Assembly (NCBI GenBank): GCA_964412365.1
Contig: CAYPOI010000024.1
Span: 1-30,890, forward strand
DNA: 30,890 bases
Reading direction: 5' to 3'
From: CAMTWZ01 sp964412365
Lineage (GTDB): Bacteria; Bacteroidota; Rhodothermia; Balneolales; HLUCCA01
A model generated the notes under the pieces. It was not told the origin of the DNA. It was given only the letters and a program-made list of their open reading frames with translations, and ran no database searches. This document shows positions 22,080 to 30,852 of this stretch, piece after piece. The position numbers were made by a program, and so were the translations under genes. Numbering within the stretch: the first letter of the stretch is position 1; the number at the start of each line of letters is the position of its first letter.

Positions 22080-23437
22080 GAAACTTGAAACACACATCGG
22101 TGGTGGTGGCTGGGGCTGCGAAAAGCGGCATCGCCGCAGCGCGTTTGCTCAAATCCGAAGGAGCGGATGTGTTCTTGACGGATTCCGGTGTGATGACGGG
22201 TCAAACCAAAAGCTTATTGATGTCGCTGGGAATCGCGTTTGAGGACGGCGGACATTCCGAGCGCGCGTTTGCGGGCGAATTTGTGGTGGTGAGTCCAGGT
22301 GTGCCGGATGAAGCCCCCATCATTCAGGGTTATTTGTCGGCCGGAAAAGACGTGTTCTCGGAAATCGAGCTGGCTTCTTGGTTTGAGAACGGCCGCATTG
22401 TGGCGGTGACCGGTAGCAATGGAAAAACAACGACCGCCAGTTGGCTCAATCACATGTGGGACACCGCGAACGCGCCGCATGTGTTGGCCGGCAACATCGG
22501 AATCGCCTACAGCGATGTCGTCAAGACGACATCATCCGATACAACGTCCCTTCTGGAGATCAGCAGTTTTCAGTTGGATCATATTCAGAGCTTTCGTCCA
22601 TCGGTCAGCATTCTGCTCAACATCACGCCCGATCACTTGAACCGCTATCAGTACCAATTCGAGCGTTATGTGGCCTCGAAAATGCGGATCTGTGAAAATC
22701 AGCGCAACGACGACGTCTTCATTTATTGGCTGGAAGACCCGGTGGTGGGTCCGATCGTCGAAACCATGAAAGGTAAGCCAGACGCACCTCGCTTCCTGGC
22801 GTTTTCCGACACGCGTCGCCCCGATGAAGGCGTCTATGTGCGCGATGGCCAAATCGTTTTTCATCTCCACAACCAAGAGGAAATCCTGATGCTCGTTGAA
22901 GACATCGGCCTTCGTGGCCGCCACAATCTCCATAACGGTTTGGCTACGGCGCTGGCCGCGCGTGTGAGCGAAATCAGCAATGAGTTCATCCGGGAAAGCC
23001 TGATGCGGTTCGAAGGGGTGGAACACCGCCTCGAGAATGTGCGCGTGCTCAACGGCGTGGGCTACATCAACGACAGCAAAGCGACCAATGTGAATGCCGT
23101 GTGGTATGCGCTCGACAGCATCCGGAATCCACTGGTATTGATTCTTGGCGGACGCGATAAGGGGAACGACTATGCCGAACTGATTCCGCAGATCCATTCG
23201 AAAGTGCATACCATCATCGCCATTGGCGAAGGGACGGCCGCCATCGAAACCCAGCTCCGCGAGCATGTGCCGACCTTTTTGAAAGCCGGCAGCATGGAAG
23301 AAGCCGTGAAATTGGGCTCAAAAGCGGCGAAACGAGGCGAAACGGTGCTCCTGAGTCCGGCCTGCGCGTCGTTCGACATGTTTGAAAACTATGAGCATCG
23401 CGGACGCGAGTTCAAAAAGTATGTGAACCAATTGTAA
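22076..23437 (+). CDS. murD: UDP-MurNAc-L-alanine--D-glutamate ligase
   Basis: MurD adds D-Glu to UDP-MurNAc-L-Ala. The frame is open further upstream, but the start at 22076 gives an ATGA overlap with mraY and the expected N-terminal Rossmann segment VVVAGAAKSGIAAARLL. The 453-residue protein has the P-loop TGSNGKTTT (~111-119), NITPDHLNRY, the HRLENV region and DSKATN (~333-338), all typical of Mur ligases. One base separates its stop from ftsW. Confidence 0.95.
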   Translation: MRNLKHTSVVVAGAAKSGIAAARLLKSEGADVFLTDSGVMTGQTKSLLMSLGIAFEDGGHSERAFAGEFVVVSPGVPDEAPIIQGYLSAGKDVFSEIELASWFENGRIVAVTGSNGKTTTASWLNHMWDTANAPHVLAGNIGIAYSDVVKTTSSDTTSLLEISSFQLDHIQSFRPSVSILLNITPDHLNRYQYQFERYVASKMRICENQRNDDVFIYWLEDPVVGPIVETMKGKPDAPRFLAFSDTRRPDEGVYVRDGQIVFHLHNQEEILMLVEDIGLRGRHNLHNGLATALAARVSEISNEFIRESLMRFEGVEHRLENVRVLNGVGYINDSKATNVNAVWYALDSIRNPLVLILGGRDKGNDYAELIPQIHSKVHTIIAIGEGTAAIETQLREHVPTFLKAGSMEEAVKLGSKAAKRGETVLLSPACASFDMFENYEHRGREFKKYVNQL

Positions 23438-23438
23438 G

Positions 23439-24623
23439 ATGATTTTCGGACCAACCGCACGTCGGGACGCACAGTCCTTCATCCTCGATCAGTCGCCCGA
23501 GCGCGACATGGGCAAAGCGCGCACCAGCGACCGCGTGCTGCTCGCCACGATCGTGATGCTCATGGCGTTCGGTCTGCTTGCGGTGTTCTCCTCTATCGCC
23601 TATTTCGCGGAGCTGAAAAAAACCACGGCCACGGCACTCATGCTCAGCCACCTCACCAAACTCGGCATCGCCGGCATGGTGATGTTGCTCTTCTCGAAAT
23701 TCGATTACCACCGCCTGCTGAGTCTCAGCAAATTCGGCCTATTCCTGAGCTGGGGCTTCCTCATTTTCGTGACGATGTTCGGCACGGAAGTCTGGGGCGC
23801 AAAACGCTCCTTGAGTCTGGGCGGATTCTCCTTCCAGCCCTCATCCATGGCTACGGTGTCGCTATTGATCTATCTGGTGGCCATGTGCCGCGAAAAAGCG
23901 GAGTACATCACGGATTTCGGTAGAGCCTTCATCCCGATGATGGCCTATATCGGTTTCACATGCGCACTCATCGCGGTGGAAGATTTCTCCAGCGCGGGCG
24001 TATTAGGTGTGTTGTCACTGATGGTCCTGTTTGTGGGCAAGGTTCCGGTCCGTTACCTCACCGCATTGGTTCTGATCGGTGTAATCGGCGGAAGCGCGTT
24101 CATCTACAGCTCCCCCTTCCGGCAAAAACGGATTGATTCGTATATCGAGCAGGTCGTCGACATCAAAAGCGATGCTCTTGTGAGCGATTCCGGCTATCAG
24201 GCTCAGCAAGCGCACATCGCGATCGCCCGCGGCGGACTAATGGGCGTCGGCATCGGGAAAAGCTCGCAGCGCGACTTCCTTCCCGCCCCATACAACGATT
24301 TCATTTACGCGATCATCGCCGAAGAATATGGCTTCATCGGTAGCATGATGGTGCTCATTCTCTACACCGTGATTCTTGTACGAGGCATCTTTTTCATCGC
24401 CAGACGGGCGTTTGATGATGTGGGACAACATCTGGCCGTGGCCTGCACGCTCGGAATCGTGATTTACGCCTATGTGAACGCGGCCGTCGCGACCGGATTA
24501 TTCCCCGTGACCGGTCTCCCCATGCCCTTCGTGTCGTATGGCGGTACCAGCATGTTGTTTTCGGGTATGCTGATGGGAATTCTGCTGAACATCTCGAAAT
24601 CGAAGCGGGAGGACGCCCCATGA
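23439..24623 (+). CDS. ftsW: Septal peptidoglycan polymerase FtsW (SEDS family)
   Basis: FtsW is the SEDS glycosyltransferase that polymerises septal glycan with FtsI. The 394-residue product is polytopic and ends in the SEDS signature GLPMPFVSYGGTS (~359-371). The catalytic-loop region reads LPAPYNDFIYAIIAEEYGF, retaining the conserved Asp before FIY. The start used is ATG 23439, which leaves a ~30-residue hydrophilic head; an internal ATG at 23508 just before the first membrane segment is an alternative. The stop overlaps murG by four bases. Confidence 0.94.
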   Translation: MIFGPTARRDAQSFILDQSPERDMGKARTSDRVLLATIVMLMAFGLLAVFSSIAYFAELKKTTATALMLSHLTKLGIAGMVMLLFSKFDYHRLLSLSKFGLFLSWGFLIFVTMFGTEVWGAKRSLSLGGFSFQPSSMATVSLLIYLVAMCREKAEYITDFGRAFIPMMAYIGFTCALIAVEDFSSAGVLGVLSLMVLFVGKVPVRYLTALVLIGVIGGSAFIYSSPFRQKRIDSYIEQVVDIKSDALVSDSGYQAQQAHIAIARGGLMGVGIGKSSQRDFLPAPYNDFIYAIIAEEYGFIGSMMVLILYTVILVRGIFFIARRAFDDVGQHLAVACTLGIVIYAYVNAAVATGLFPVTGLPMPFVSYGGTSMLFSGMLMGILLNISKSKREDAP

Positions 24624-25717
24624 GTCTGAAAGTCCTCATCGCCGCAGGTGGAACCGGTGGACACGTCTACCCCGCCATCGCCATCGCCGACGCTCTGAAA
24701 CGCGCCCATCCCGATACGAAAATCCTCTTCGCCGGAACCCGCTCCCATATGGAATGGACCACCGTCCCCAAAGCCGGTTATGCGATCAAATCGGTGTGGA
24801 TCAGCGGGTTTCATCGCCAATTCACGCTCAAAAATCTTCTGTTTCCACTCAAACTCGTCGTGAGCCTGATTCAAAGCATCTTCATCGTCCTCAAGTTCAA
24901 GCCCGATGTGGTGTTGAGCTGCGGCGGCTATGTGGCCGGTCCGGTGGGATGGGTGGGCGCAAAATGGGGCATCCCCTTGATCGTGCAAGAGCAGAACTCC
25001 TTCCCTGGTGTCACAAATCGGATGCTGGGTAAACACGCCGCACGCATTTACACCGCGTTTGACGACGCGAAACGCTATTTCCCGAATTCGGACGTGACCA
25101 TGGTGGGCAATCCGGTGCGTTCGCATATGAAACTCGCGGCACGCCCCTCCTCCCTCGCGTCGTTCTCGTTCGACACCACGCGCAAGACCGTCTTAGTGAT
25201 GGGCGGGTCCGGTGGCGCGGCACGAATCAACGAGGCCATGACTCAGAACATCGGCGGGCTGCACCACGACCTGAACATGAACGTCATCTGGCAGTGCGGA
25301 CCCCGGTATTTCCCCGCGCTTTCCGCGAAAATCGATGTCAGCACCTATCCGAATCTGAGGCTGCTCTCCTATATCGACGACATCTCACTCGCCTACGCCG
25401 CGGCCGACATTGTGGTGAGTCGCTCGGGTGCCGGAAGCATCGCCGAACTCACCGTCGTCGGAAAACCCATGATTTTGGTGCCGTCCCCACACGTTGCCGG
25501 TGATCATCAGACCCATAATGCCAAATCCGTCGCCGATCGCGGCGCCGCAGAATTGCTCACCGACGAAGAAGTGATCCGAGAACTCATACCCACCATCCAA
25601 CGACTGCTCAACGACGAGCTCACCTTAACGAAGATGTCGGAAGCCGCCTTCCAAATGGCGCATCCCGATGCCGCCGACATCATCGCAACCGACATGATTC
25701 GACTTTTCGCCGCATGA
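24620..25717 (+). CDS. murG: UDP-GlcNAc: lipid I GlcNAc transferase (lipid II synthase)
   Basis: MurG is a membrane-associated GT-B glycosyltransferase that converts lipid I to lipid II. The N-terminal glycine loop GGTGGHVYPA (~9-18), a second loop SCGGYVAGP (~95-103), QEQNSFPGVTNR (~117-128), and the UDP-GlcNAc-binding segment SRSGAGSIAEL (~268-278) are all present. The length of 365 residues is normal. Four-base overlaps join it to ftsW and murC. Confidence 0.96.
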   Translation: MSLKVLIAAGGTGGHVYPAIAIADALKRAHPDTKILFAGTRSHMEWTTVPKAGYAIKSVWISGFHRQFTLKNLLFPLKLVVSLIQSIFIVLKFKPDVVLSCGGYVAGPVGWVGAKWGIPLIVQEQNSFPGVTNRMLGKHAARIYTAFDDAKRYFPNSDVTMVGNPVRSHMKLAARPSSLASFSFDTTRKTVLVMGGSGGAARINEAMTQNIGGLHHDLNMNVIWQCGPRYFPALSAKIDVSTYPNLRLLSYIDDISLAYAAADIVVSRSGAGSIAELTVVGKPMILVPSPHVAGDHQTHNAKSVADRGAAELLTDEEVIRELIPTIQRLLNDELTLTKMSEAAFQMAHPDAADIIATDMIRLFAA

Positions 25718-27135
25718 CCACACCCATTATCACCCAACCTGTATTCGGAAAAACGAAGCACCTCCACCTGGTGGGCATCGGAGGCATCGGCATGAGCAGC
25801 ATCGCCGAAATTCTGATCCATCGAGGCTTTGAAGTATCGGGTTCAGACGGCGCGGCAAGTGATAACACGCAGCGCTTGATCGACATCGGCGCGACGGTCC
25901 ATATCGGTCATAAAGCCGAGAACATCGCCGGAGCGCAAGTGGTGGTGTACACCAGCGCCGTGAAAGCCGAAGACAATGTGGAAACCCGTGCCGCGTTGGA
26001 AGCCGGAATTCCGGTCATCAAGCGCGGCGAGATGATCGCCGAACTGATGCGCATGAAATTCGGCATCGGCATCGCCGGAACGCATGGAAAAACGACAACG
26101 ACATCGTTGACCGGTCTTGTTGTGCAAGATGGTGACTTCGATCCGACCATCATCGTCGGCGGACGCGTTCATAGTTTCGACAAAACGAACGCGGTCGTCG
26201 GTAAAGGTGATATTCTCATTGTGGAAGCGGATGAATACGACCGCATGTTCCTGAATCTGACGCCGTCGTTGGTCGTGATCACGAACATCGACCTGGAGCA
26301 TCTCGATATTTACAAAGACGAAACCGACATCAAGAACGCCTTCATCGAATTCGCGAACAAGGTTCCCTTTTATGGCGCGGTGATCGTGTGCTTGGACGAT
26401 TCCAATGTGCGAAGCGTGCTTCCGCAGCTTCATCGCCGCACCATTACTTATGGGTACACGCCTCAGGCGAGACTTCGTCCGGCGAACATCCACAGCGAAG
26501 CGCTTCATACCGCGTTTGACGTGATGTTGGATGGAAAAAAACTGGGTCGCGTGGCCGTCAGCGCCGCCGGCGAGCACAATGTGAGAAATACGCTGGCCGC
26601 TGTGGCCGTCGGATTGGAACTGGACGTGCCATTCGAGCACATCGCGAGCGGACTATCACGTTTCAGTGGGGTATTCCGTCGCTTCCAAGTGAAAGCCGAG
26701 GCGCACAACACCATCATCGTCGACGATTACGCTCATCATCCCACCGAAGTGAAAGCCACCTTGCAAGCCGCGCGTTCGGGCTGGAAAGACAAGCGACTCG
26801 TGGCTGTCTTCCAACCGCATCTGTATTCGCGCACGCAGCAATTGGCCGATGAATTCGGGATGTCCTTTTTTGATGCGGATGTTCTGGTGGTGACGGATGT
26901 GTATCCATCCCGCGAACAGCCCATCGCCGGCGTCAGCGGAAAAATGATCGCCGACAAAGCGAAGGCGTTCGGACATAAGAACGTCGTGTACATCGAAAAC
27001 AAAGCGTCGATTCCGGCAGAACTGTCCAAACTCGTGACCTCCGGCGATCTGGTGATCACCATGGGCGCAGGCGACATCTACACCTATGGCGAGCGTTTCG
27101 CCGAGAACTGGGTGAAAGGAGGTGCGCATGTTTGA
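25714..27135 (+). CDS. murC: UDP-MurNAc--L-alanine ligase
   Basis: MurC attaches L-Ala to UDP-MurNAc, the first stem-peptide step. The 473-residue protein begins with the Rossmann loop VGIGGIGMSSIAEIL (~21-35), then the P-loop GTHGKTTTTS (~123-132), EADEYDR, and VDDYAHHPTEV (~336-346), diagnostic for MurC. The start is in an ATGA overlap with murG. Its last codons contain the ribosome-binding site of ftsQ and overlap ftsQ by eight bases. Confidence 0.97.
   Translation: MTTPIITQPVFGKTKHLHLVGIGGIGMSSIAEILIHRGFEVSGSDGAASDNTQRLIDIGATVHIGHKAENIAGAQVVVYTSAVKAEDNVETRAALEAGIPVIKRGEMIAELMRMKFGIGIAGTHGKTTTTSLTGLVVQDGDFDPTIIVGGRVHSFDKTNAVVGKGDILIVEADEYDRMFLNLTPSLVVITNIDLEHLDIYKDETDIKNAFIEFANKVPFYGAVIVCLDDSNVRSVLPQLHRRTITYGYTPQARLRPANIHSEALHTAFDVMLDGKKLGRVAVSAAGEHNVRNTLAAVAVGLELDVPFEHIASGLSRFSGVFRRFQVKAEAHNTIIVDDYAHHPTEVKATLQAARSGWKDKRLVAVFQPHLYSRTQQLADEFGMSFFDADVLVVTDVYPSREQPIAGVSGKMIADKAKAFGHKNVVYIENKASIPAELSKLVTSGDLVITMGAGDIYTYGERFAENWVKGGAHV
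27115..27122 (+). promoter_or_regulatory. Strong Shine-Dalgarno for ftsQ inside murC
   Basis: AAAGGAGG ends five bases before the ATG at 27128. It is one of only two clear Shine-Dalgarno sequences in the cluster and fixes the ftsQ start at 27128 rather than the GTG at 27122, which lies within the Shine-Dalgarno itself. Confidence 0.8.
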
Positions 27136-27955
27136 TCATAAGAAGAACAAAGCGGGTGATGAAAGCATGGGTCGGCGCATCCCGAAAGCGGAGCCCGAAG
27201 CGGCATCCGCTCCAGTGGTCGATACGCCTCAAACCCCGGAAATCAAACGCAACCGTCGCTGGTTCACCTTGGGCGTCTTGTTGCTGTTCGCATCGTTCCT
27301 GACCGGTTGGTACCTCATGCGCGGATCCTATGTGGATCGTGTGGATGTGGCCGCATCCGTCTACACCGAAAGTGCAGCGATTTTGAAAGCCGCGGCGATT
27401 CCAACCGGAGTGCATGTGGATTCTGTGGGCTATATCGGCGCGATCAAACGCATCGAACGCTTGGCCTATGTGAAGCAAGCCCACATCCAAGCTCGACCGA
27501 ATGGCAGCCTGCTGATCCACGTCACCGAGCGCCAACCCATCGCCCGAATGGTGGCTGATGGAAGCCAAGCGATGGTGGATGAAGATGGGGTGATGATGCC
27601 CATCATTACCGGCAAGGTCCCGAAAGTGCCTGTATTGCATGGTTTCCGGATCACACGCGGCGATACGCTCACATCCGATGCCTTCAAAACCGTGCGGGCG
27701 TTTTTGCTGGCCGCGAAGACGAGTCAGATTACCGGCATCACCTTGAATGAACTTACTTATGACGCACGCGATGGCGTGGTGGCCTCTACGACGGAACGAG
27801 GGGTCAAAGTCCTTTTCGGTAAAGAAGGATTTGAAGAACGCATCCGTCATTGGGAAGCCTTCTATGGACAAGTGGTGCCACAAAAAGGCATCGCGGCATT
27901 CCGGAAGGTCGACCTCCGTTACCGCGGACAAATCATCACAAACGAAACATTATGA
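27128..27955 (+). CDS. ftsQ: Cell division protein FtsQ / DivIB
   Basis: FtsQ links the Z-ring to the FtsL-FtsB-type complex. The 275-residue product has a charged cytoplasmic tail (~1-44), one membrane helix (~45-64, WFTLGVLLLFASFLTGW) and a POTRA-like domain starting near YVDRVDVAAS (~68), followed by the FtsQ beta domain with HVTERQPIARMV and DEDGVMMP. Divergence in this family is high; topology, POTRA pattern and position between murC and ftsA support the call. The stop overlaps the ftsA start as ATGA. Confidence 0.9.
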   Translation: MFDHKKNKAGDESMGRRIPKAEPEAASAPVVDTPQTPEIKRNRRWFTLGVLLLFASFLTGWYLMRGSYVDRVDVAASVYTESAAILKAAAIPTGVHVDSVGYIGAIKRIERLAYVKQAHIQARPNGSLLIHVTERQPIARMVADGSQAMVDEDGVMMPIITGKVPKVPVLHGFRITRGDTLTSDAFKTVRAFLLAAKTSQITGITLNELTYDARDGVVASTTERGVKVLFGKEGFEERIRHWEAFYGQVVPQKGIAAFRKVDLRYRGQIITNETL

Positions 27956-29235
27956 ATGAAGAACGCATCGTAGTCGGCCTCGACATCGGAACCACCAAAG
28001 TCTGTGCTGTGGTGGCGTCGGTGAACGACATGGGCCAAGTCAACATTTTAGGGGTCGGTAAAGCGCCCAGCGACGGATTGAACCGTGGTGTGGTGGTGAA
28101 CATCGATAAAACGGTGAACGCGATCCGCACGGCGGTGGAACAAGCTCAGCTCGCATCGGGCATCGAAGTCCGCTCTGTGAACGTGGGCATCGCCGGAGAC
28201 CACATCCGCAGCATGCGCAGCAAAGGCGTGATCACCATCAGCAATCGCGATAACGAAATCACGATGAACGATGTGGACCGCCTCTTGGAAGATTGCCAGC
28301 GCATCGCCCTTCCCGCCGATCAGCAGATCATCCATGTGATTCCGCAGGAATTCATCGTGGACGGACAAGACGGCATCAGCGATCCGATCGGCATGAGCGG
28401 AAAACGCATGGAAGCGGATGTGCATGTGATCACCGGATTGGTGAGCGCCGCCCGCAACATGTACCGCTGCGTGGAGCGCGCCGGATTCGTCGCAAACGAC
28501 CTCATTCTCGAGCCATTGGCATCGAGTTATGCCGTTCTGGACGATGAAGAACGTGAAGCTGGTGTCGTGTTGGTGGATATCGGAGGCGGAACGACCGACG
28601 TGGCCGTGTTCCAGGACAACACCATTCGTCATACGGCTGTCATCGCCATCGCCGGACAAAAAGTGACCGACGACATCCGCATCGGCCTCAGCGTCTTGGA
28701 AGACCAAGCCGAGAAAATGAAACGCGAGCATGGCATCGCCTTCGCGAATCTGGTGACGACGGACGAAGTGATCACCGTTCCGGGTATCGCTGGTCGTCCG
28801 CCGAAGGAAATCAAGAAAAGCGTGTTGGCCAACATCATCCAGGCTCGTGTGGAAGAGATCCTGGAGATTGTGGCGATTGAAATCGAGCGAAGCGGATATC
28901 GCGATCAGCTCAGCGCCGGCGTGGTGATCACGGGCGGTGGAGCGCTGATCAAAGGAATCTGTCCGCTAGCGACGGAAATACTGGGATTGGACGCAAAAAT
29001 CGGCCTTCCCAGAGGCATCACCGGCGGACTGGTGGGCGAAGTGCAGAATCCGATCTATGCCACCGGCGTGGGATTGGTGATGCATGCGATGAAAGCGAAA
29101 TCGAGTAGCGCGAATGCCGGCACGAAGTCGTCGGTGACGGGTTCGACACCAGCTACCGATGGGAAATCGACACAACTGAATGAAAAAATTCAGGAGATGT
29201 CGGACAAGATGATGAAATGGCTGAAAGAATTCTAA
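27952..29235 (+). CDS. ftsA: Cell division protein FtsA (actin-like Z-ring anchor)
   Basis: FtsA is an ATP-binding actin homologue that tethers FtsZ to the membrane. From the ATG at 27952 it has 427 residues and starts MNEERIVVGLDIGTTK; the frame is open upstream but lacks FtsA-like sequence there. Phosphate loop 1 (DIGTTK, 11-16), phosphate loop 2 (VDIGGGTTDVAVF, ~206-218) and the adenosine motif ITGGGALIKG are present. The C-terminus, after a Ser/Thr-rich linker, is an amphipathic helix (KIQEMSDKMMKWLKEF), the membrane-targeting sequence. It starts in an ATGA overlap with ftsQ. Confidence 0.96.
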   Translation: MNEERIVVGLDIGTTKVCAVVASVNDMGQVNILGVGKAPSDGLNRGVVVNIDKTVNAIRTAVEQAQLASGIEVRSVNVGIAGDHIRSMRSKGVITISNRDNEITMNDVDRLLEDCQRIALPADQQIIHVIPQEFIVDGQDGISDPIGMSGKRMEADVHVITGLVSAARNMYRCVERAGFVANDLILEPLASSYAVLDDEEREAGVVLVDIGGGTTDVAVFQDNTIRHTAVIAIAGQKVTDDIRIGLSVLEDQAEKMKREHGIAFANLVTTDEVITVPGIAGRPPKEIKKSVLANIIQARVEEILEIVAIEIERSGYRDQLSAGVVITGGGALIKGICPLATEILGLDAKIGLPRGITGGLVGEVQNPIYATGVGLVMHAMKAKSSSANAGTKSSVTGSTPATDGKSTQLNEKIQEMSDKMMKWLKEF

Positions 29236-29261
29236 ATAGCAACGATACAGAAAGACAACCC

Positions 29262-29267
29262 AAGGAG
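29262..29267 (+). promoter_or_regulatory. Shine-Dalgarno for ftsZ
   Basis: AAGGAG lies six bases before the ftsZ ATG, in the 38-base ftsA-ftsZ spacer, the largest gap inside the cluster. A strong site here fits the need for high FtsZ expression. Confidence 0.75.
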
Positions 29268-29273
29268 TAACCT

Positions 29274-30590
29274 ATGAGTAATCGACTCAACACACGCTTC
29301 AGCTTCGACGCTGAAAGCAAAGAAAACGCGAAGATCAAAGTGATCGGCGTTGGAGGCGGTGGCGGAAACGCGATCGCGAACATGATCGCCAAGGGACTGA
29401 ACAGCGTGGAGTACATCGCGCTGAACACAGACGCCCAAGCACTGAAATTGAATCCGGCGGACATCTGCATCCAGGTGGGTGCATCGCTCACGCAAGGATT
29501 GGGCGCGGGCGCTCGTCCGGAAGTGGGACGCGAAGCCGTTGAGGAAAACCGCCATCAGATCGAAGAAGCCATCGATGGCGCCGACATGGTGTTCATCACG
29601 GCAGGAATGGGCGGCGGAACCGGCACCGGTGGCGCACCGGTTGTGGCCAGCATCGCCAAACGCAAAGGAATCTTGACGGTGGGTGTGATCACCACGCCGT
29701 TCAAATGCGAAGGACGCGTGCGCGGCCGCTATGCCACCGAAGGCATCAACGAGCTGAAAAAGAATTGCGACACGGTTATTGTCATCCCGAATGAGCGGCT
29801 GATGGATCTCTGTGCCGACGACACGACCTTGGTCGAGGCCTTCGACATGGCCAACGAAGTACTTTACAACGCCACACGCGGCATTTCGGACCTCATCCTG
29901 CTTCCGGGCTTGGTGAACGTCGATTTCGCGGATGTTCGCACCACCATGCAAGACGGCGGCGCCGCGATCATGGGCTCGGGCGCGGCTTCCGGCACCGACC
30001 GTGCCGAACTGGCTACCCGTGCGGCGATCAACTCTCCCCTGCTCGACGGCGTGTCGATCCGTGGTGCGCGCAACGTGTTGGTCAACATCTCGGCCGGATC
30101 CGGTTTGGGCATGAAAGAAACCAACATGGCCACCAGCATCGTGCAACAGGAAGCCGGTGAGGATGCGGAAATCATCTGGGGTACCGTGCTCGACGAATCG
30201 TTCGGCGACGAACTTCGCGTGACCGTGATCGCAACCGGCTTCGAGCTGAGCGAAACGGGCATCAAACCGAACGCATCGGCACCTGCCGCTCCGCAGACAT
30301 CGGCTCCGTTCGCGGCTCCAACCTCCATGCCACGCACACCGGTGCTGGGCGGATTCGGACGTCGCAATGGCGGCACCGACCCATTCTACAAGGGTGAAGC
30401 GAACCTGAAGGCGATGGACAGTCCGGCGATCGTTCGTCGACCCATCAATATCACGTCAATCAAAACCACGAAAGCGGATGAACCCGCTCCAGCGGAAGAC
30501 GACGCGTCACGCCGGTTCGGACTCACCAATGAGCGGATCAACAAAGGAAATCCGGATCAACCGGCCTTCCTGCGCAAGATCATGGACTGA
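29274..30590 (+). CDS. ftsZ: Cell division protein FtsZ (tubulin-like GTPase)
   Basis: FtsZ polymerises into the Z-ring. The 438-residue protein has the glycine loop GVGGGGGNAI (~25-34), the tubulin signature GMGGGTGTGGAP (~110-121) and the T7 loop segment containing NVDFADV (~215-221). A Pro/Ala-rich linker (~340-425) leads to the conserved C-terminal peptide PAFLRKIMD, which binds FtsA. It is the last gene of the dcw cluster and is followed by a terminator. Confidence 0.98.
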   Translation: MSNRLNTRFSFDAESKENAKIKVIGVGGGGGNAIANMIAKGLNSVEYIALNTDAQALKLNPADICIQVGASLTQGLGAGARPEVGREAVEENRHQIEEAIDGADMVFITAGMGGGTGTGGAPVVASIAKRKGILTVGVITTPFKCEGRVRGRYATEGINELKKNCDTVIVIPNERLMDLCADDTTLVEAFDMANEVLYNATRGISDLILLPGLVNVDFADVRTTMQDGGAAIMGSGAASGTDRAELATRAAINSPLLDGVSIRGARNVLVNISAGSGLGMKETNMATSIVQQEAGEDAEIIWGTVLDESFGDELRVTVIATGFELSETGIKPNASAPAAPQTSAPFAAPTSMPRTPVLGGFGRRNGGTDPFYKGEANLKAMDSPAIVRRPINITSIKTTKADEPAPAEDDASRRFGLTNERINKGNPDQPAFLRKIMD

Positions 30591-30627
30591 GTTCCGGGTC
30601 AACACTGTATCGACATAGATTGCTAAC

Positions 30628-30666
30628 AAGGGGAGCTCACTTGACTGGGGGCTCCTCTTCTTTTTT
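30628..30666 (+). terminator. Rho-independent terminator after ftsZ
   Basis: AAGGGGAGC (30628-30636) pairs with GCTCCTCTT (30651-30659), nine pairs with one G-U, followed by a T-rich tract (30658-30666). It closes the dcw transcript 37 bases after ftsZ. Confidence 0.85.
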
Positions 30667-30714
30667 CCCTACTACCTACTCTTCTCTTCTTCGACTTGTG
30701 GAGGCCTTAACACA

Positions 30715-30852
30715 TTTTAATGTTGAAGTTTGAATGTTGAATGTTGAAATAGGAAATTTTGAATGTTGAAGTTTGAATGTTGAATGGAGGAGTCTTCTTT
30801 CAAAATTCAACCTTCAAAATTCAACATTTCTTAGGTTCAACATTCAACATTT
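30715..30852. repeat. AT-rich direct and inverted repeats built on TTGAATG
   Basis: A 25-bp sequence occurs twice without mismatch at 30719-30743 and 30762-30786. Reverse-oriented copies follow: AATGTTGAATGTTGAA at 30733-30748 has its exact reverse complement at 30836-30851, and TTCAACCTTCAAAATTCAAC-type units lie between. The stretch has no ORF of note and could fold into a long hairpin in either strand. No transposase is in view, so I call it a non-coding intergenic repeat array that may continue past the window. Confidence 0.85.

Noticed and set aside
30715..30852. CRISPR array
   Set aside because: Repeats occur in both orientations, with irregular spacing and AT-rich low-complexity units; there are no uniform spacers and no cas genes.
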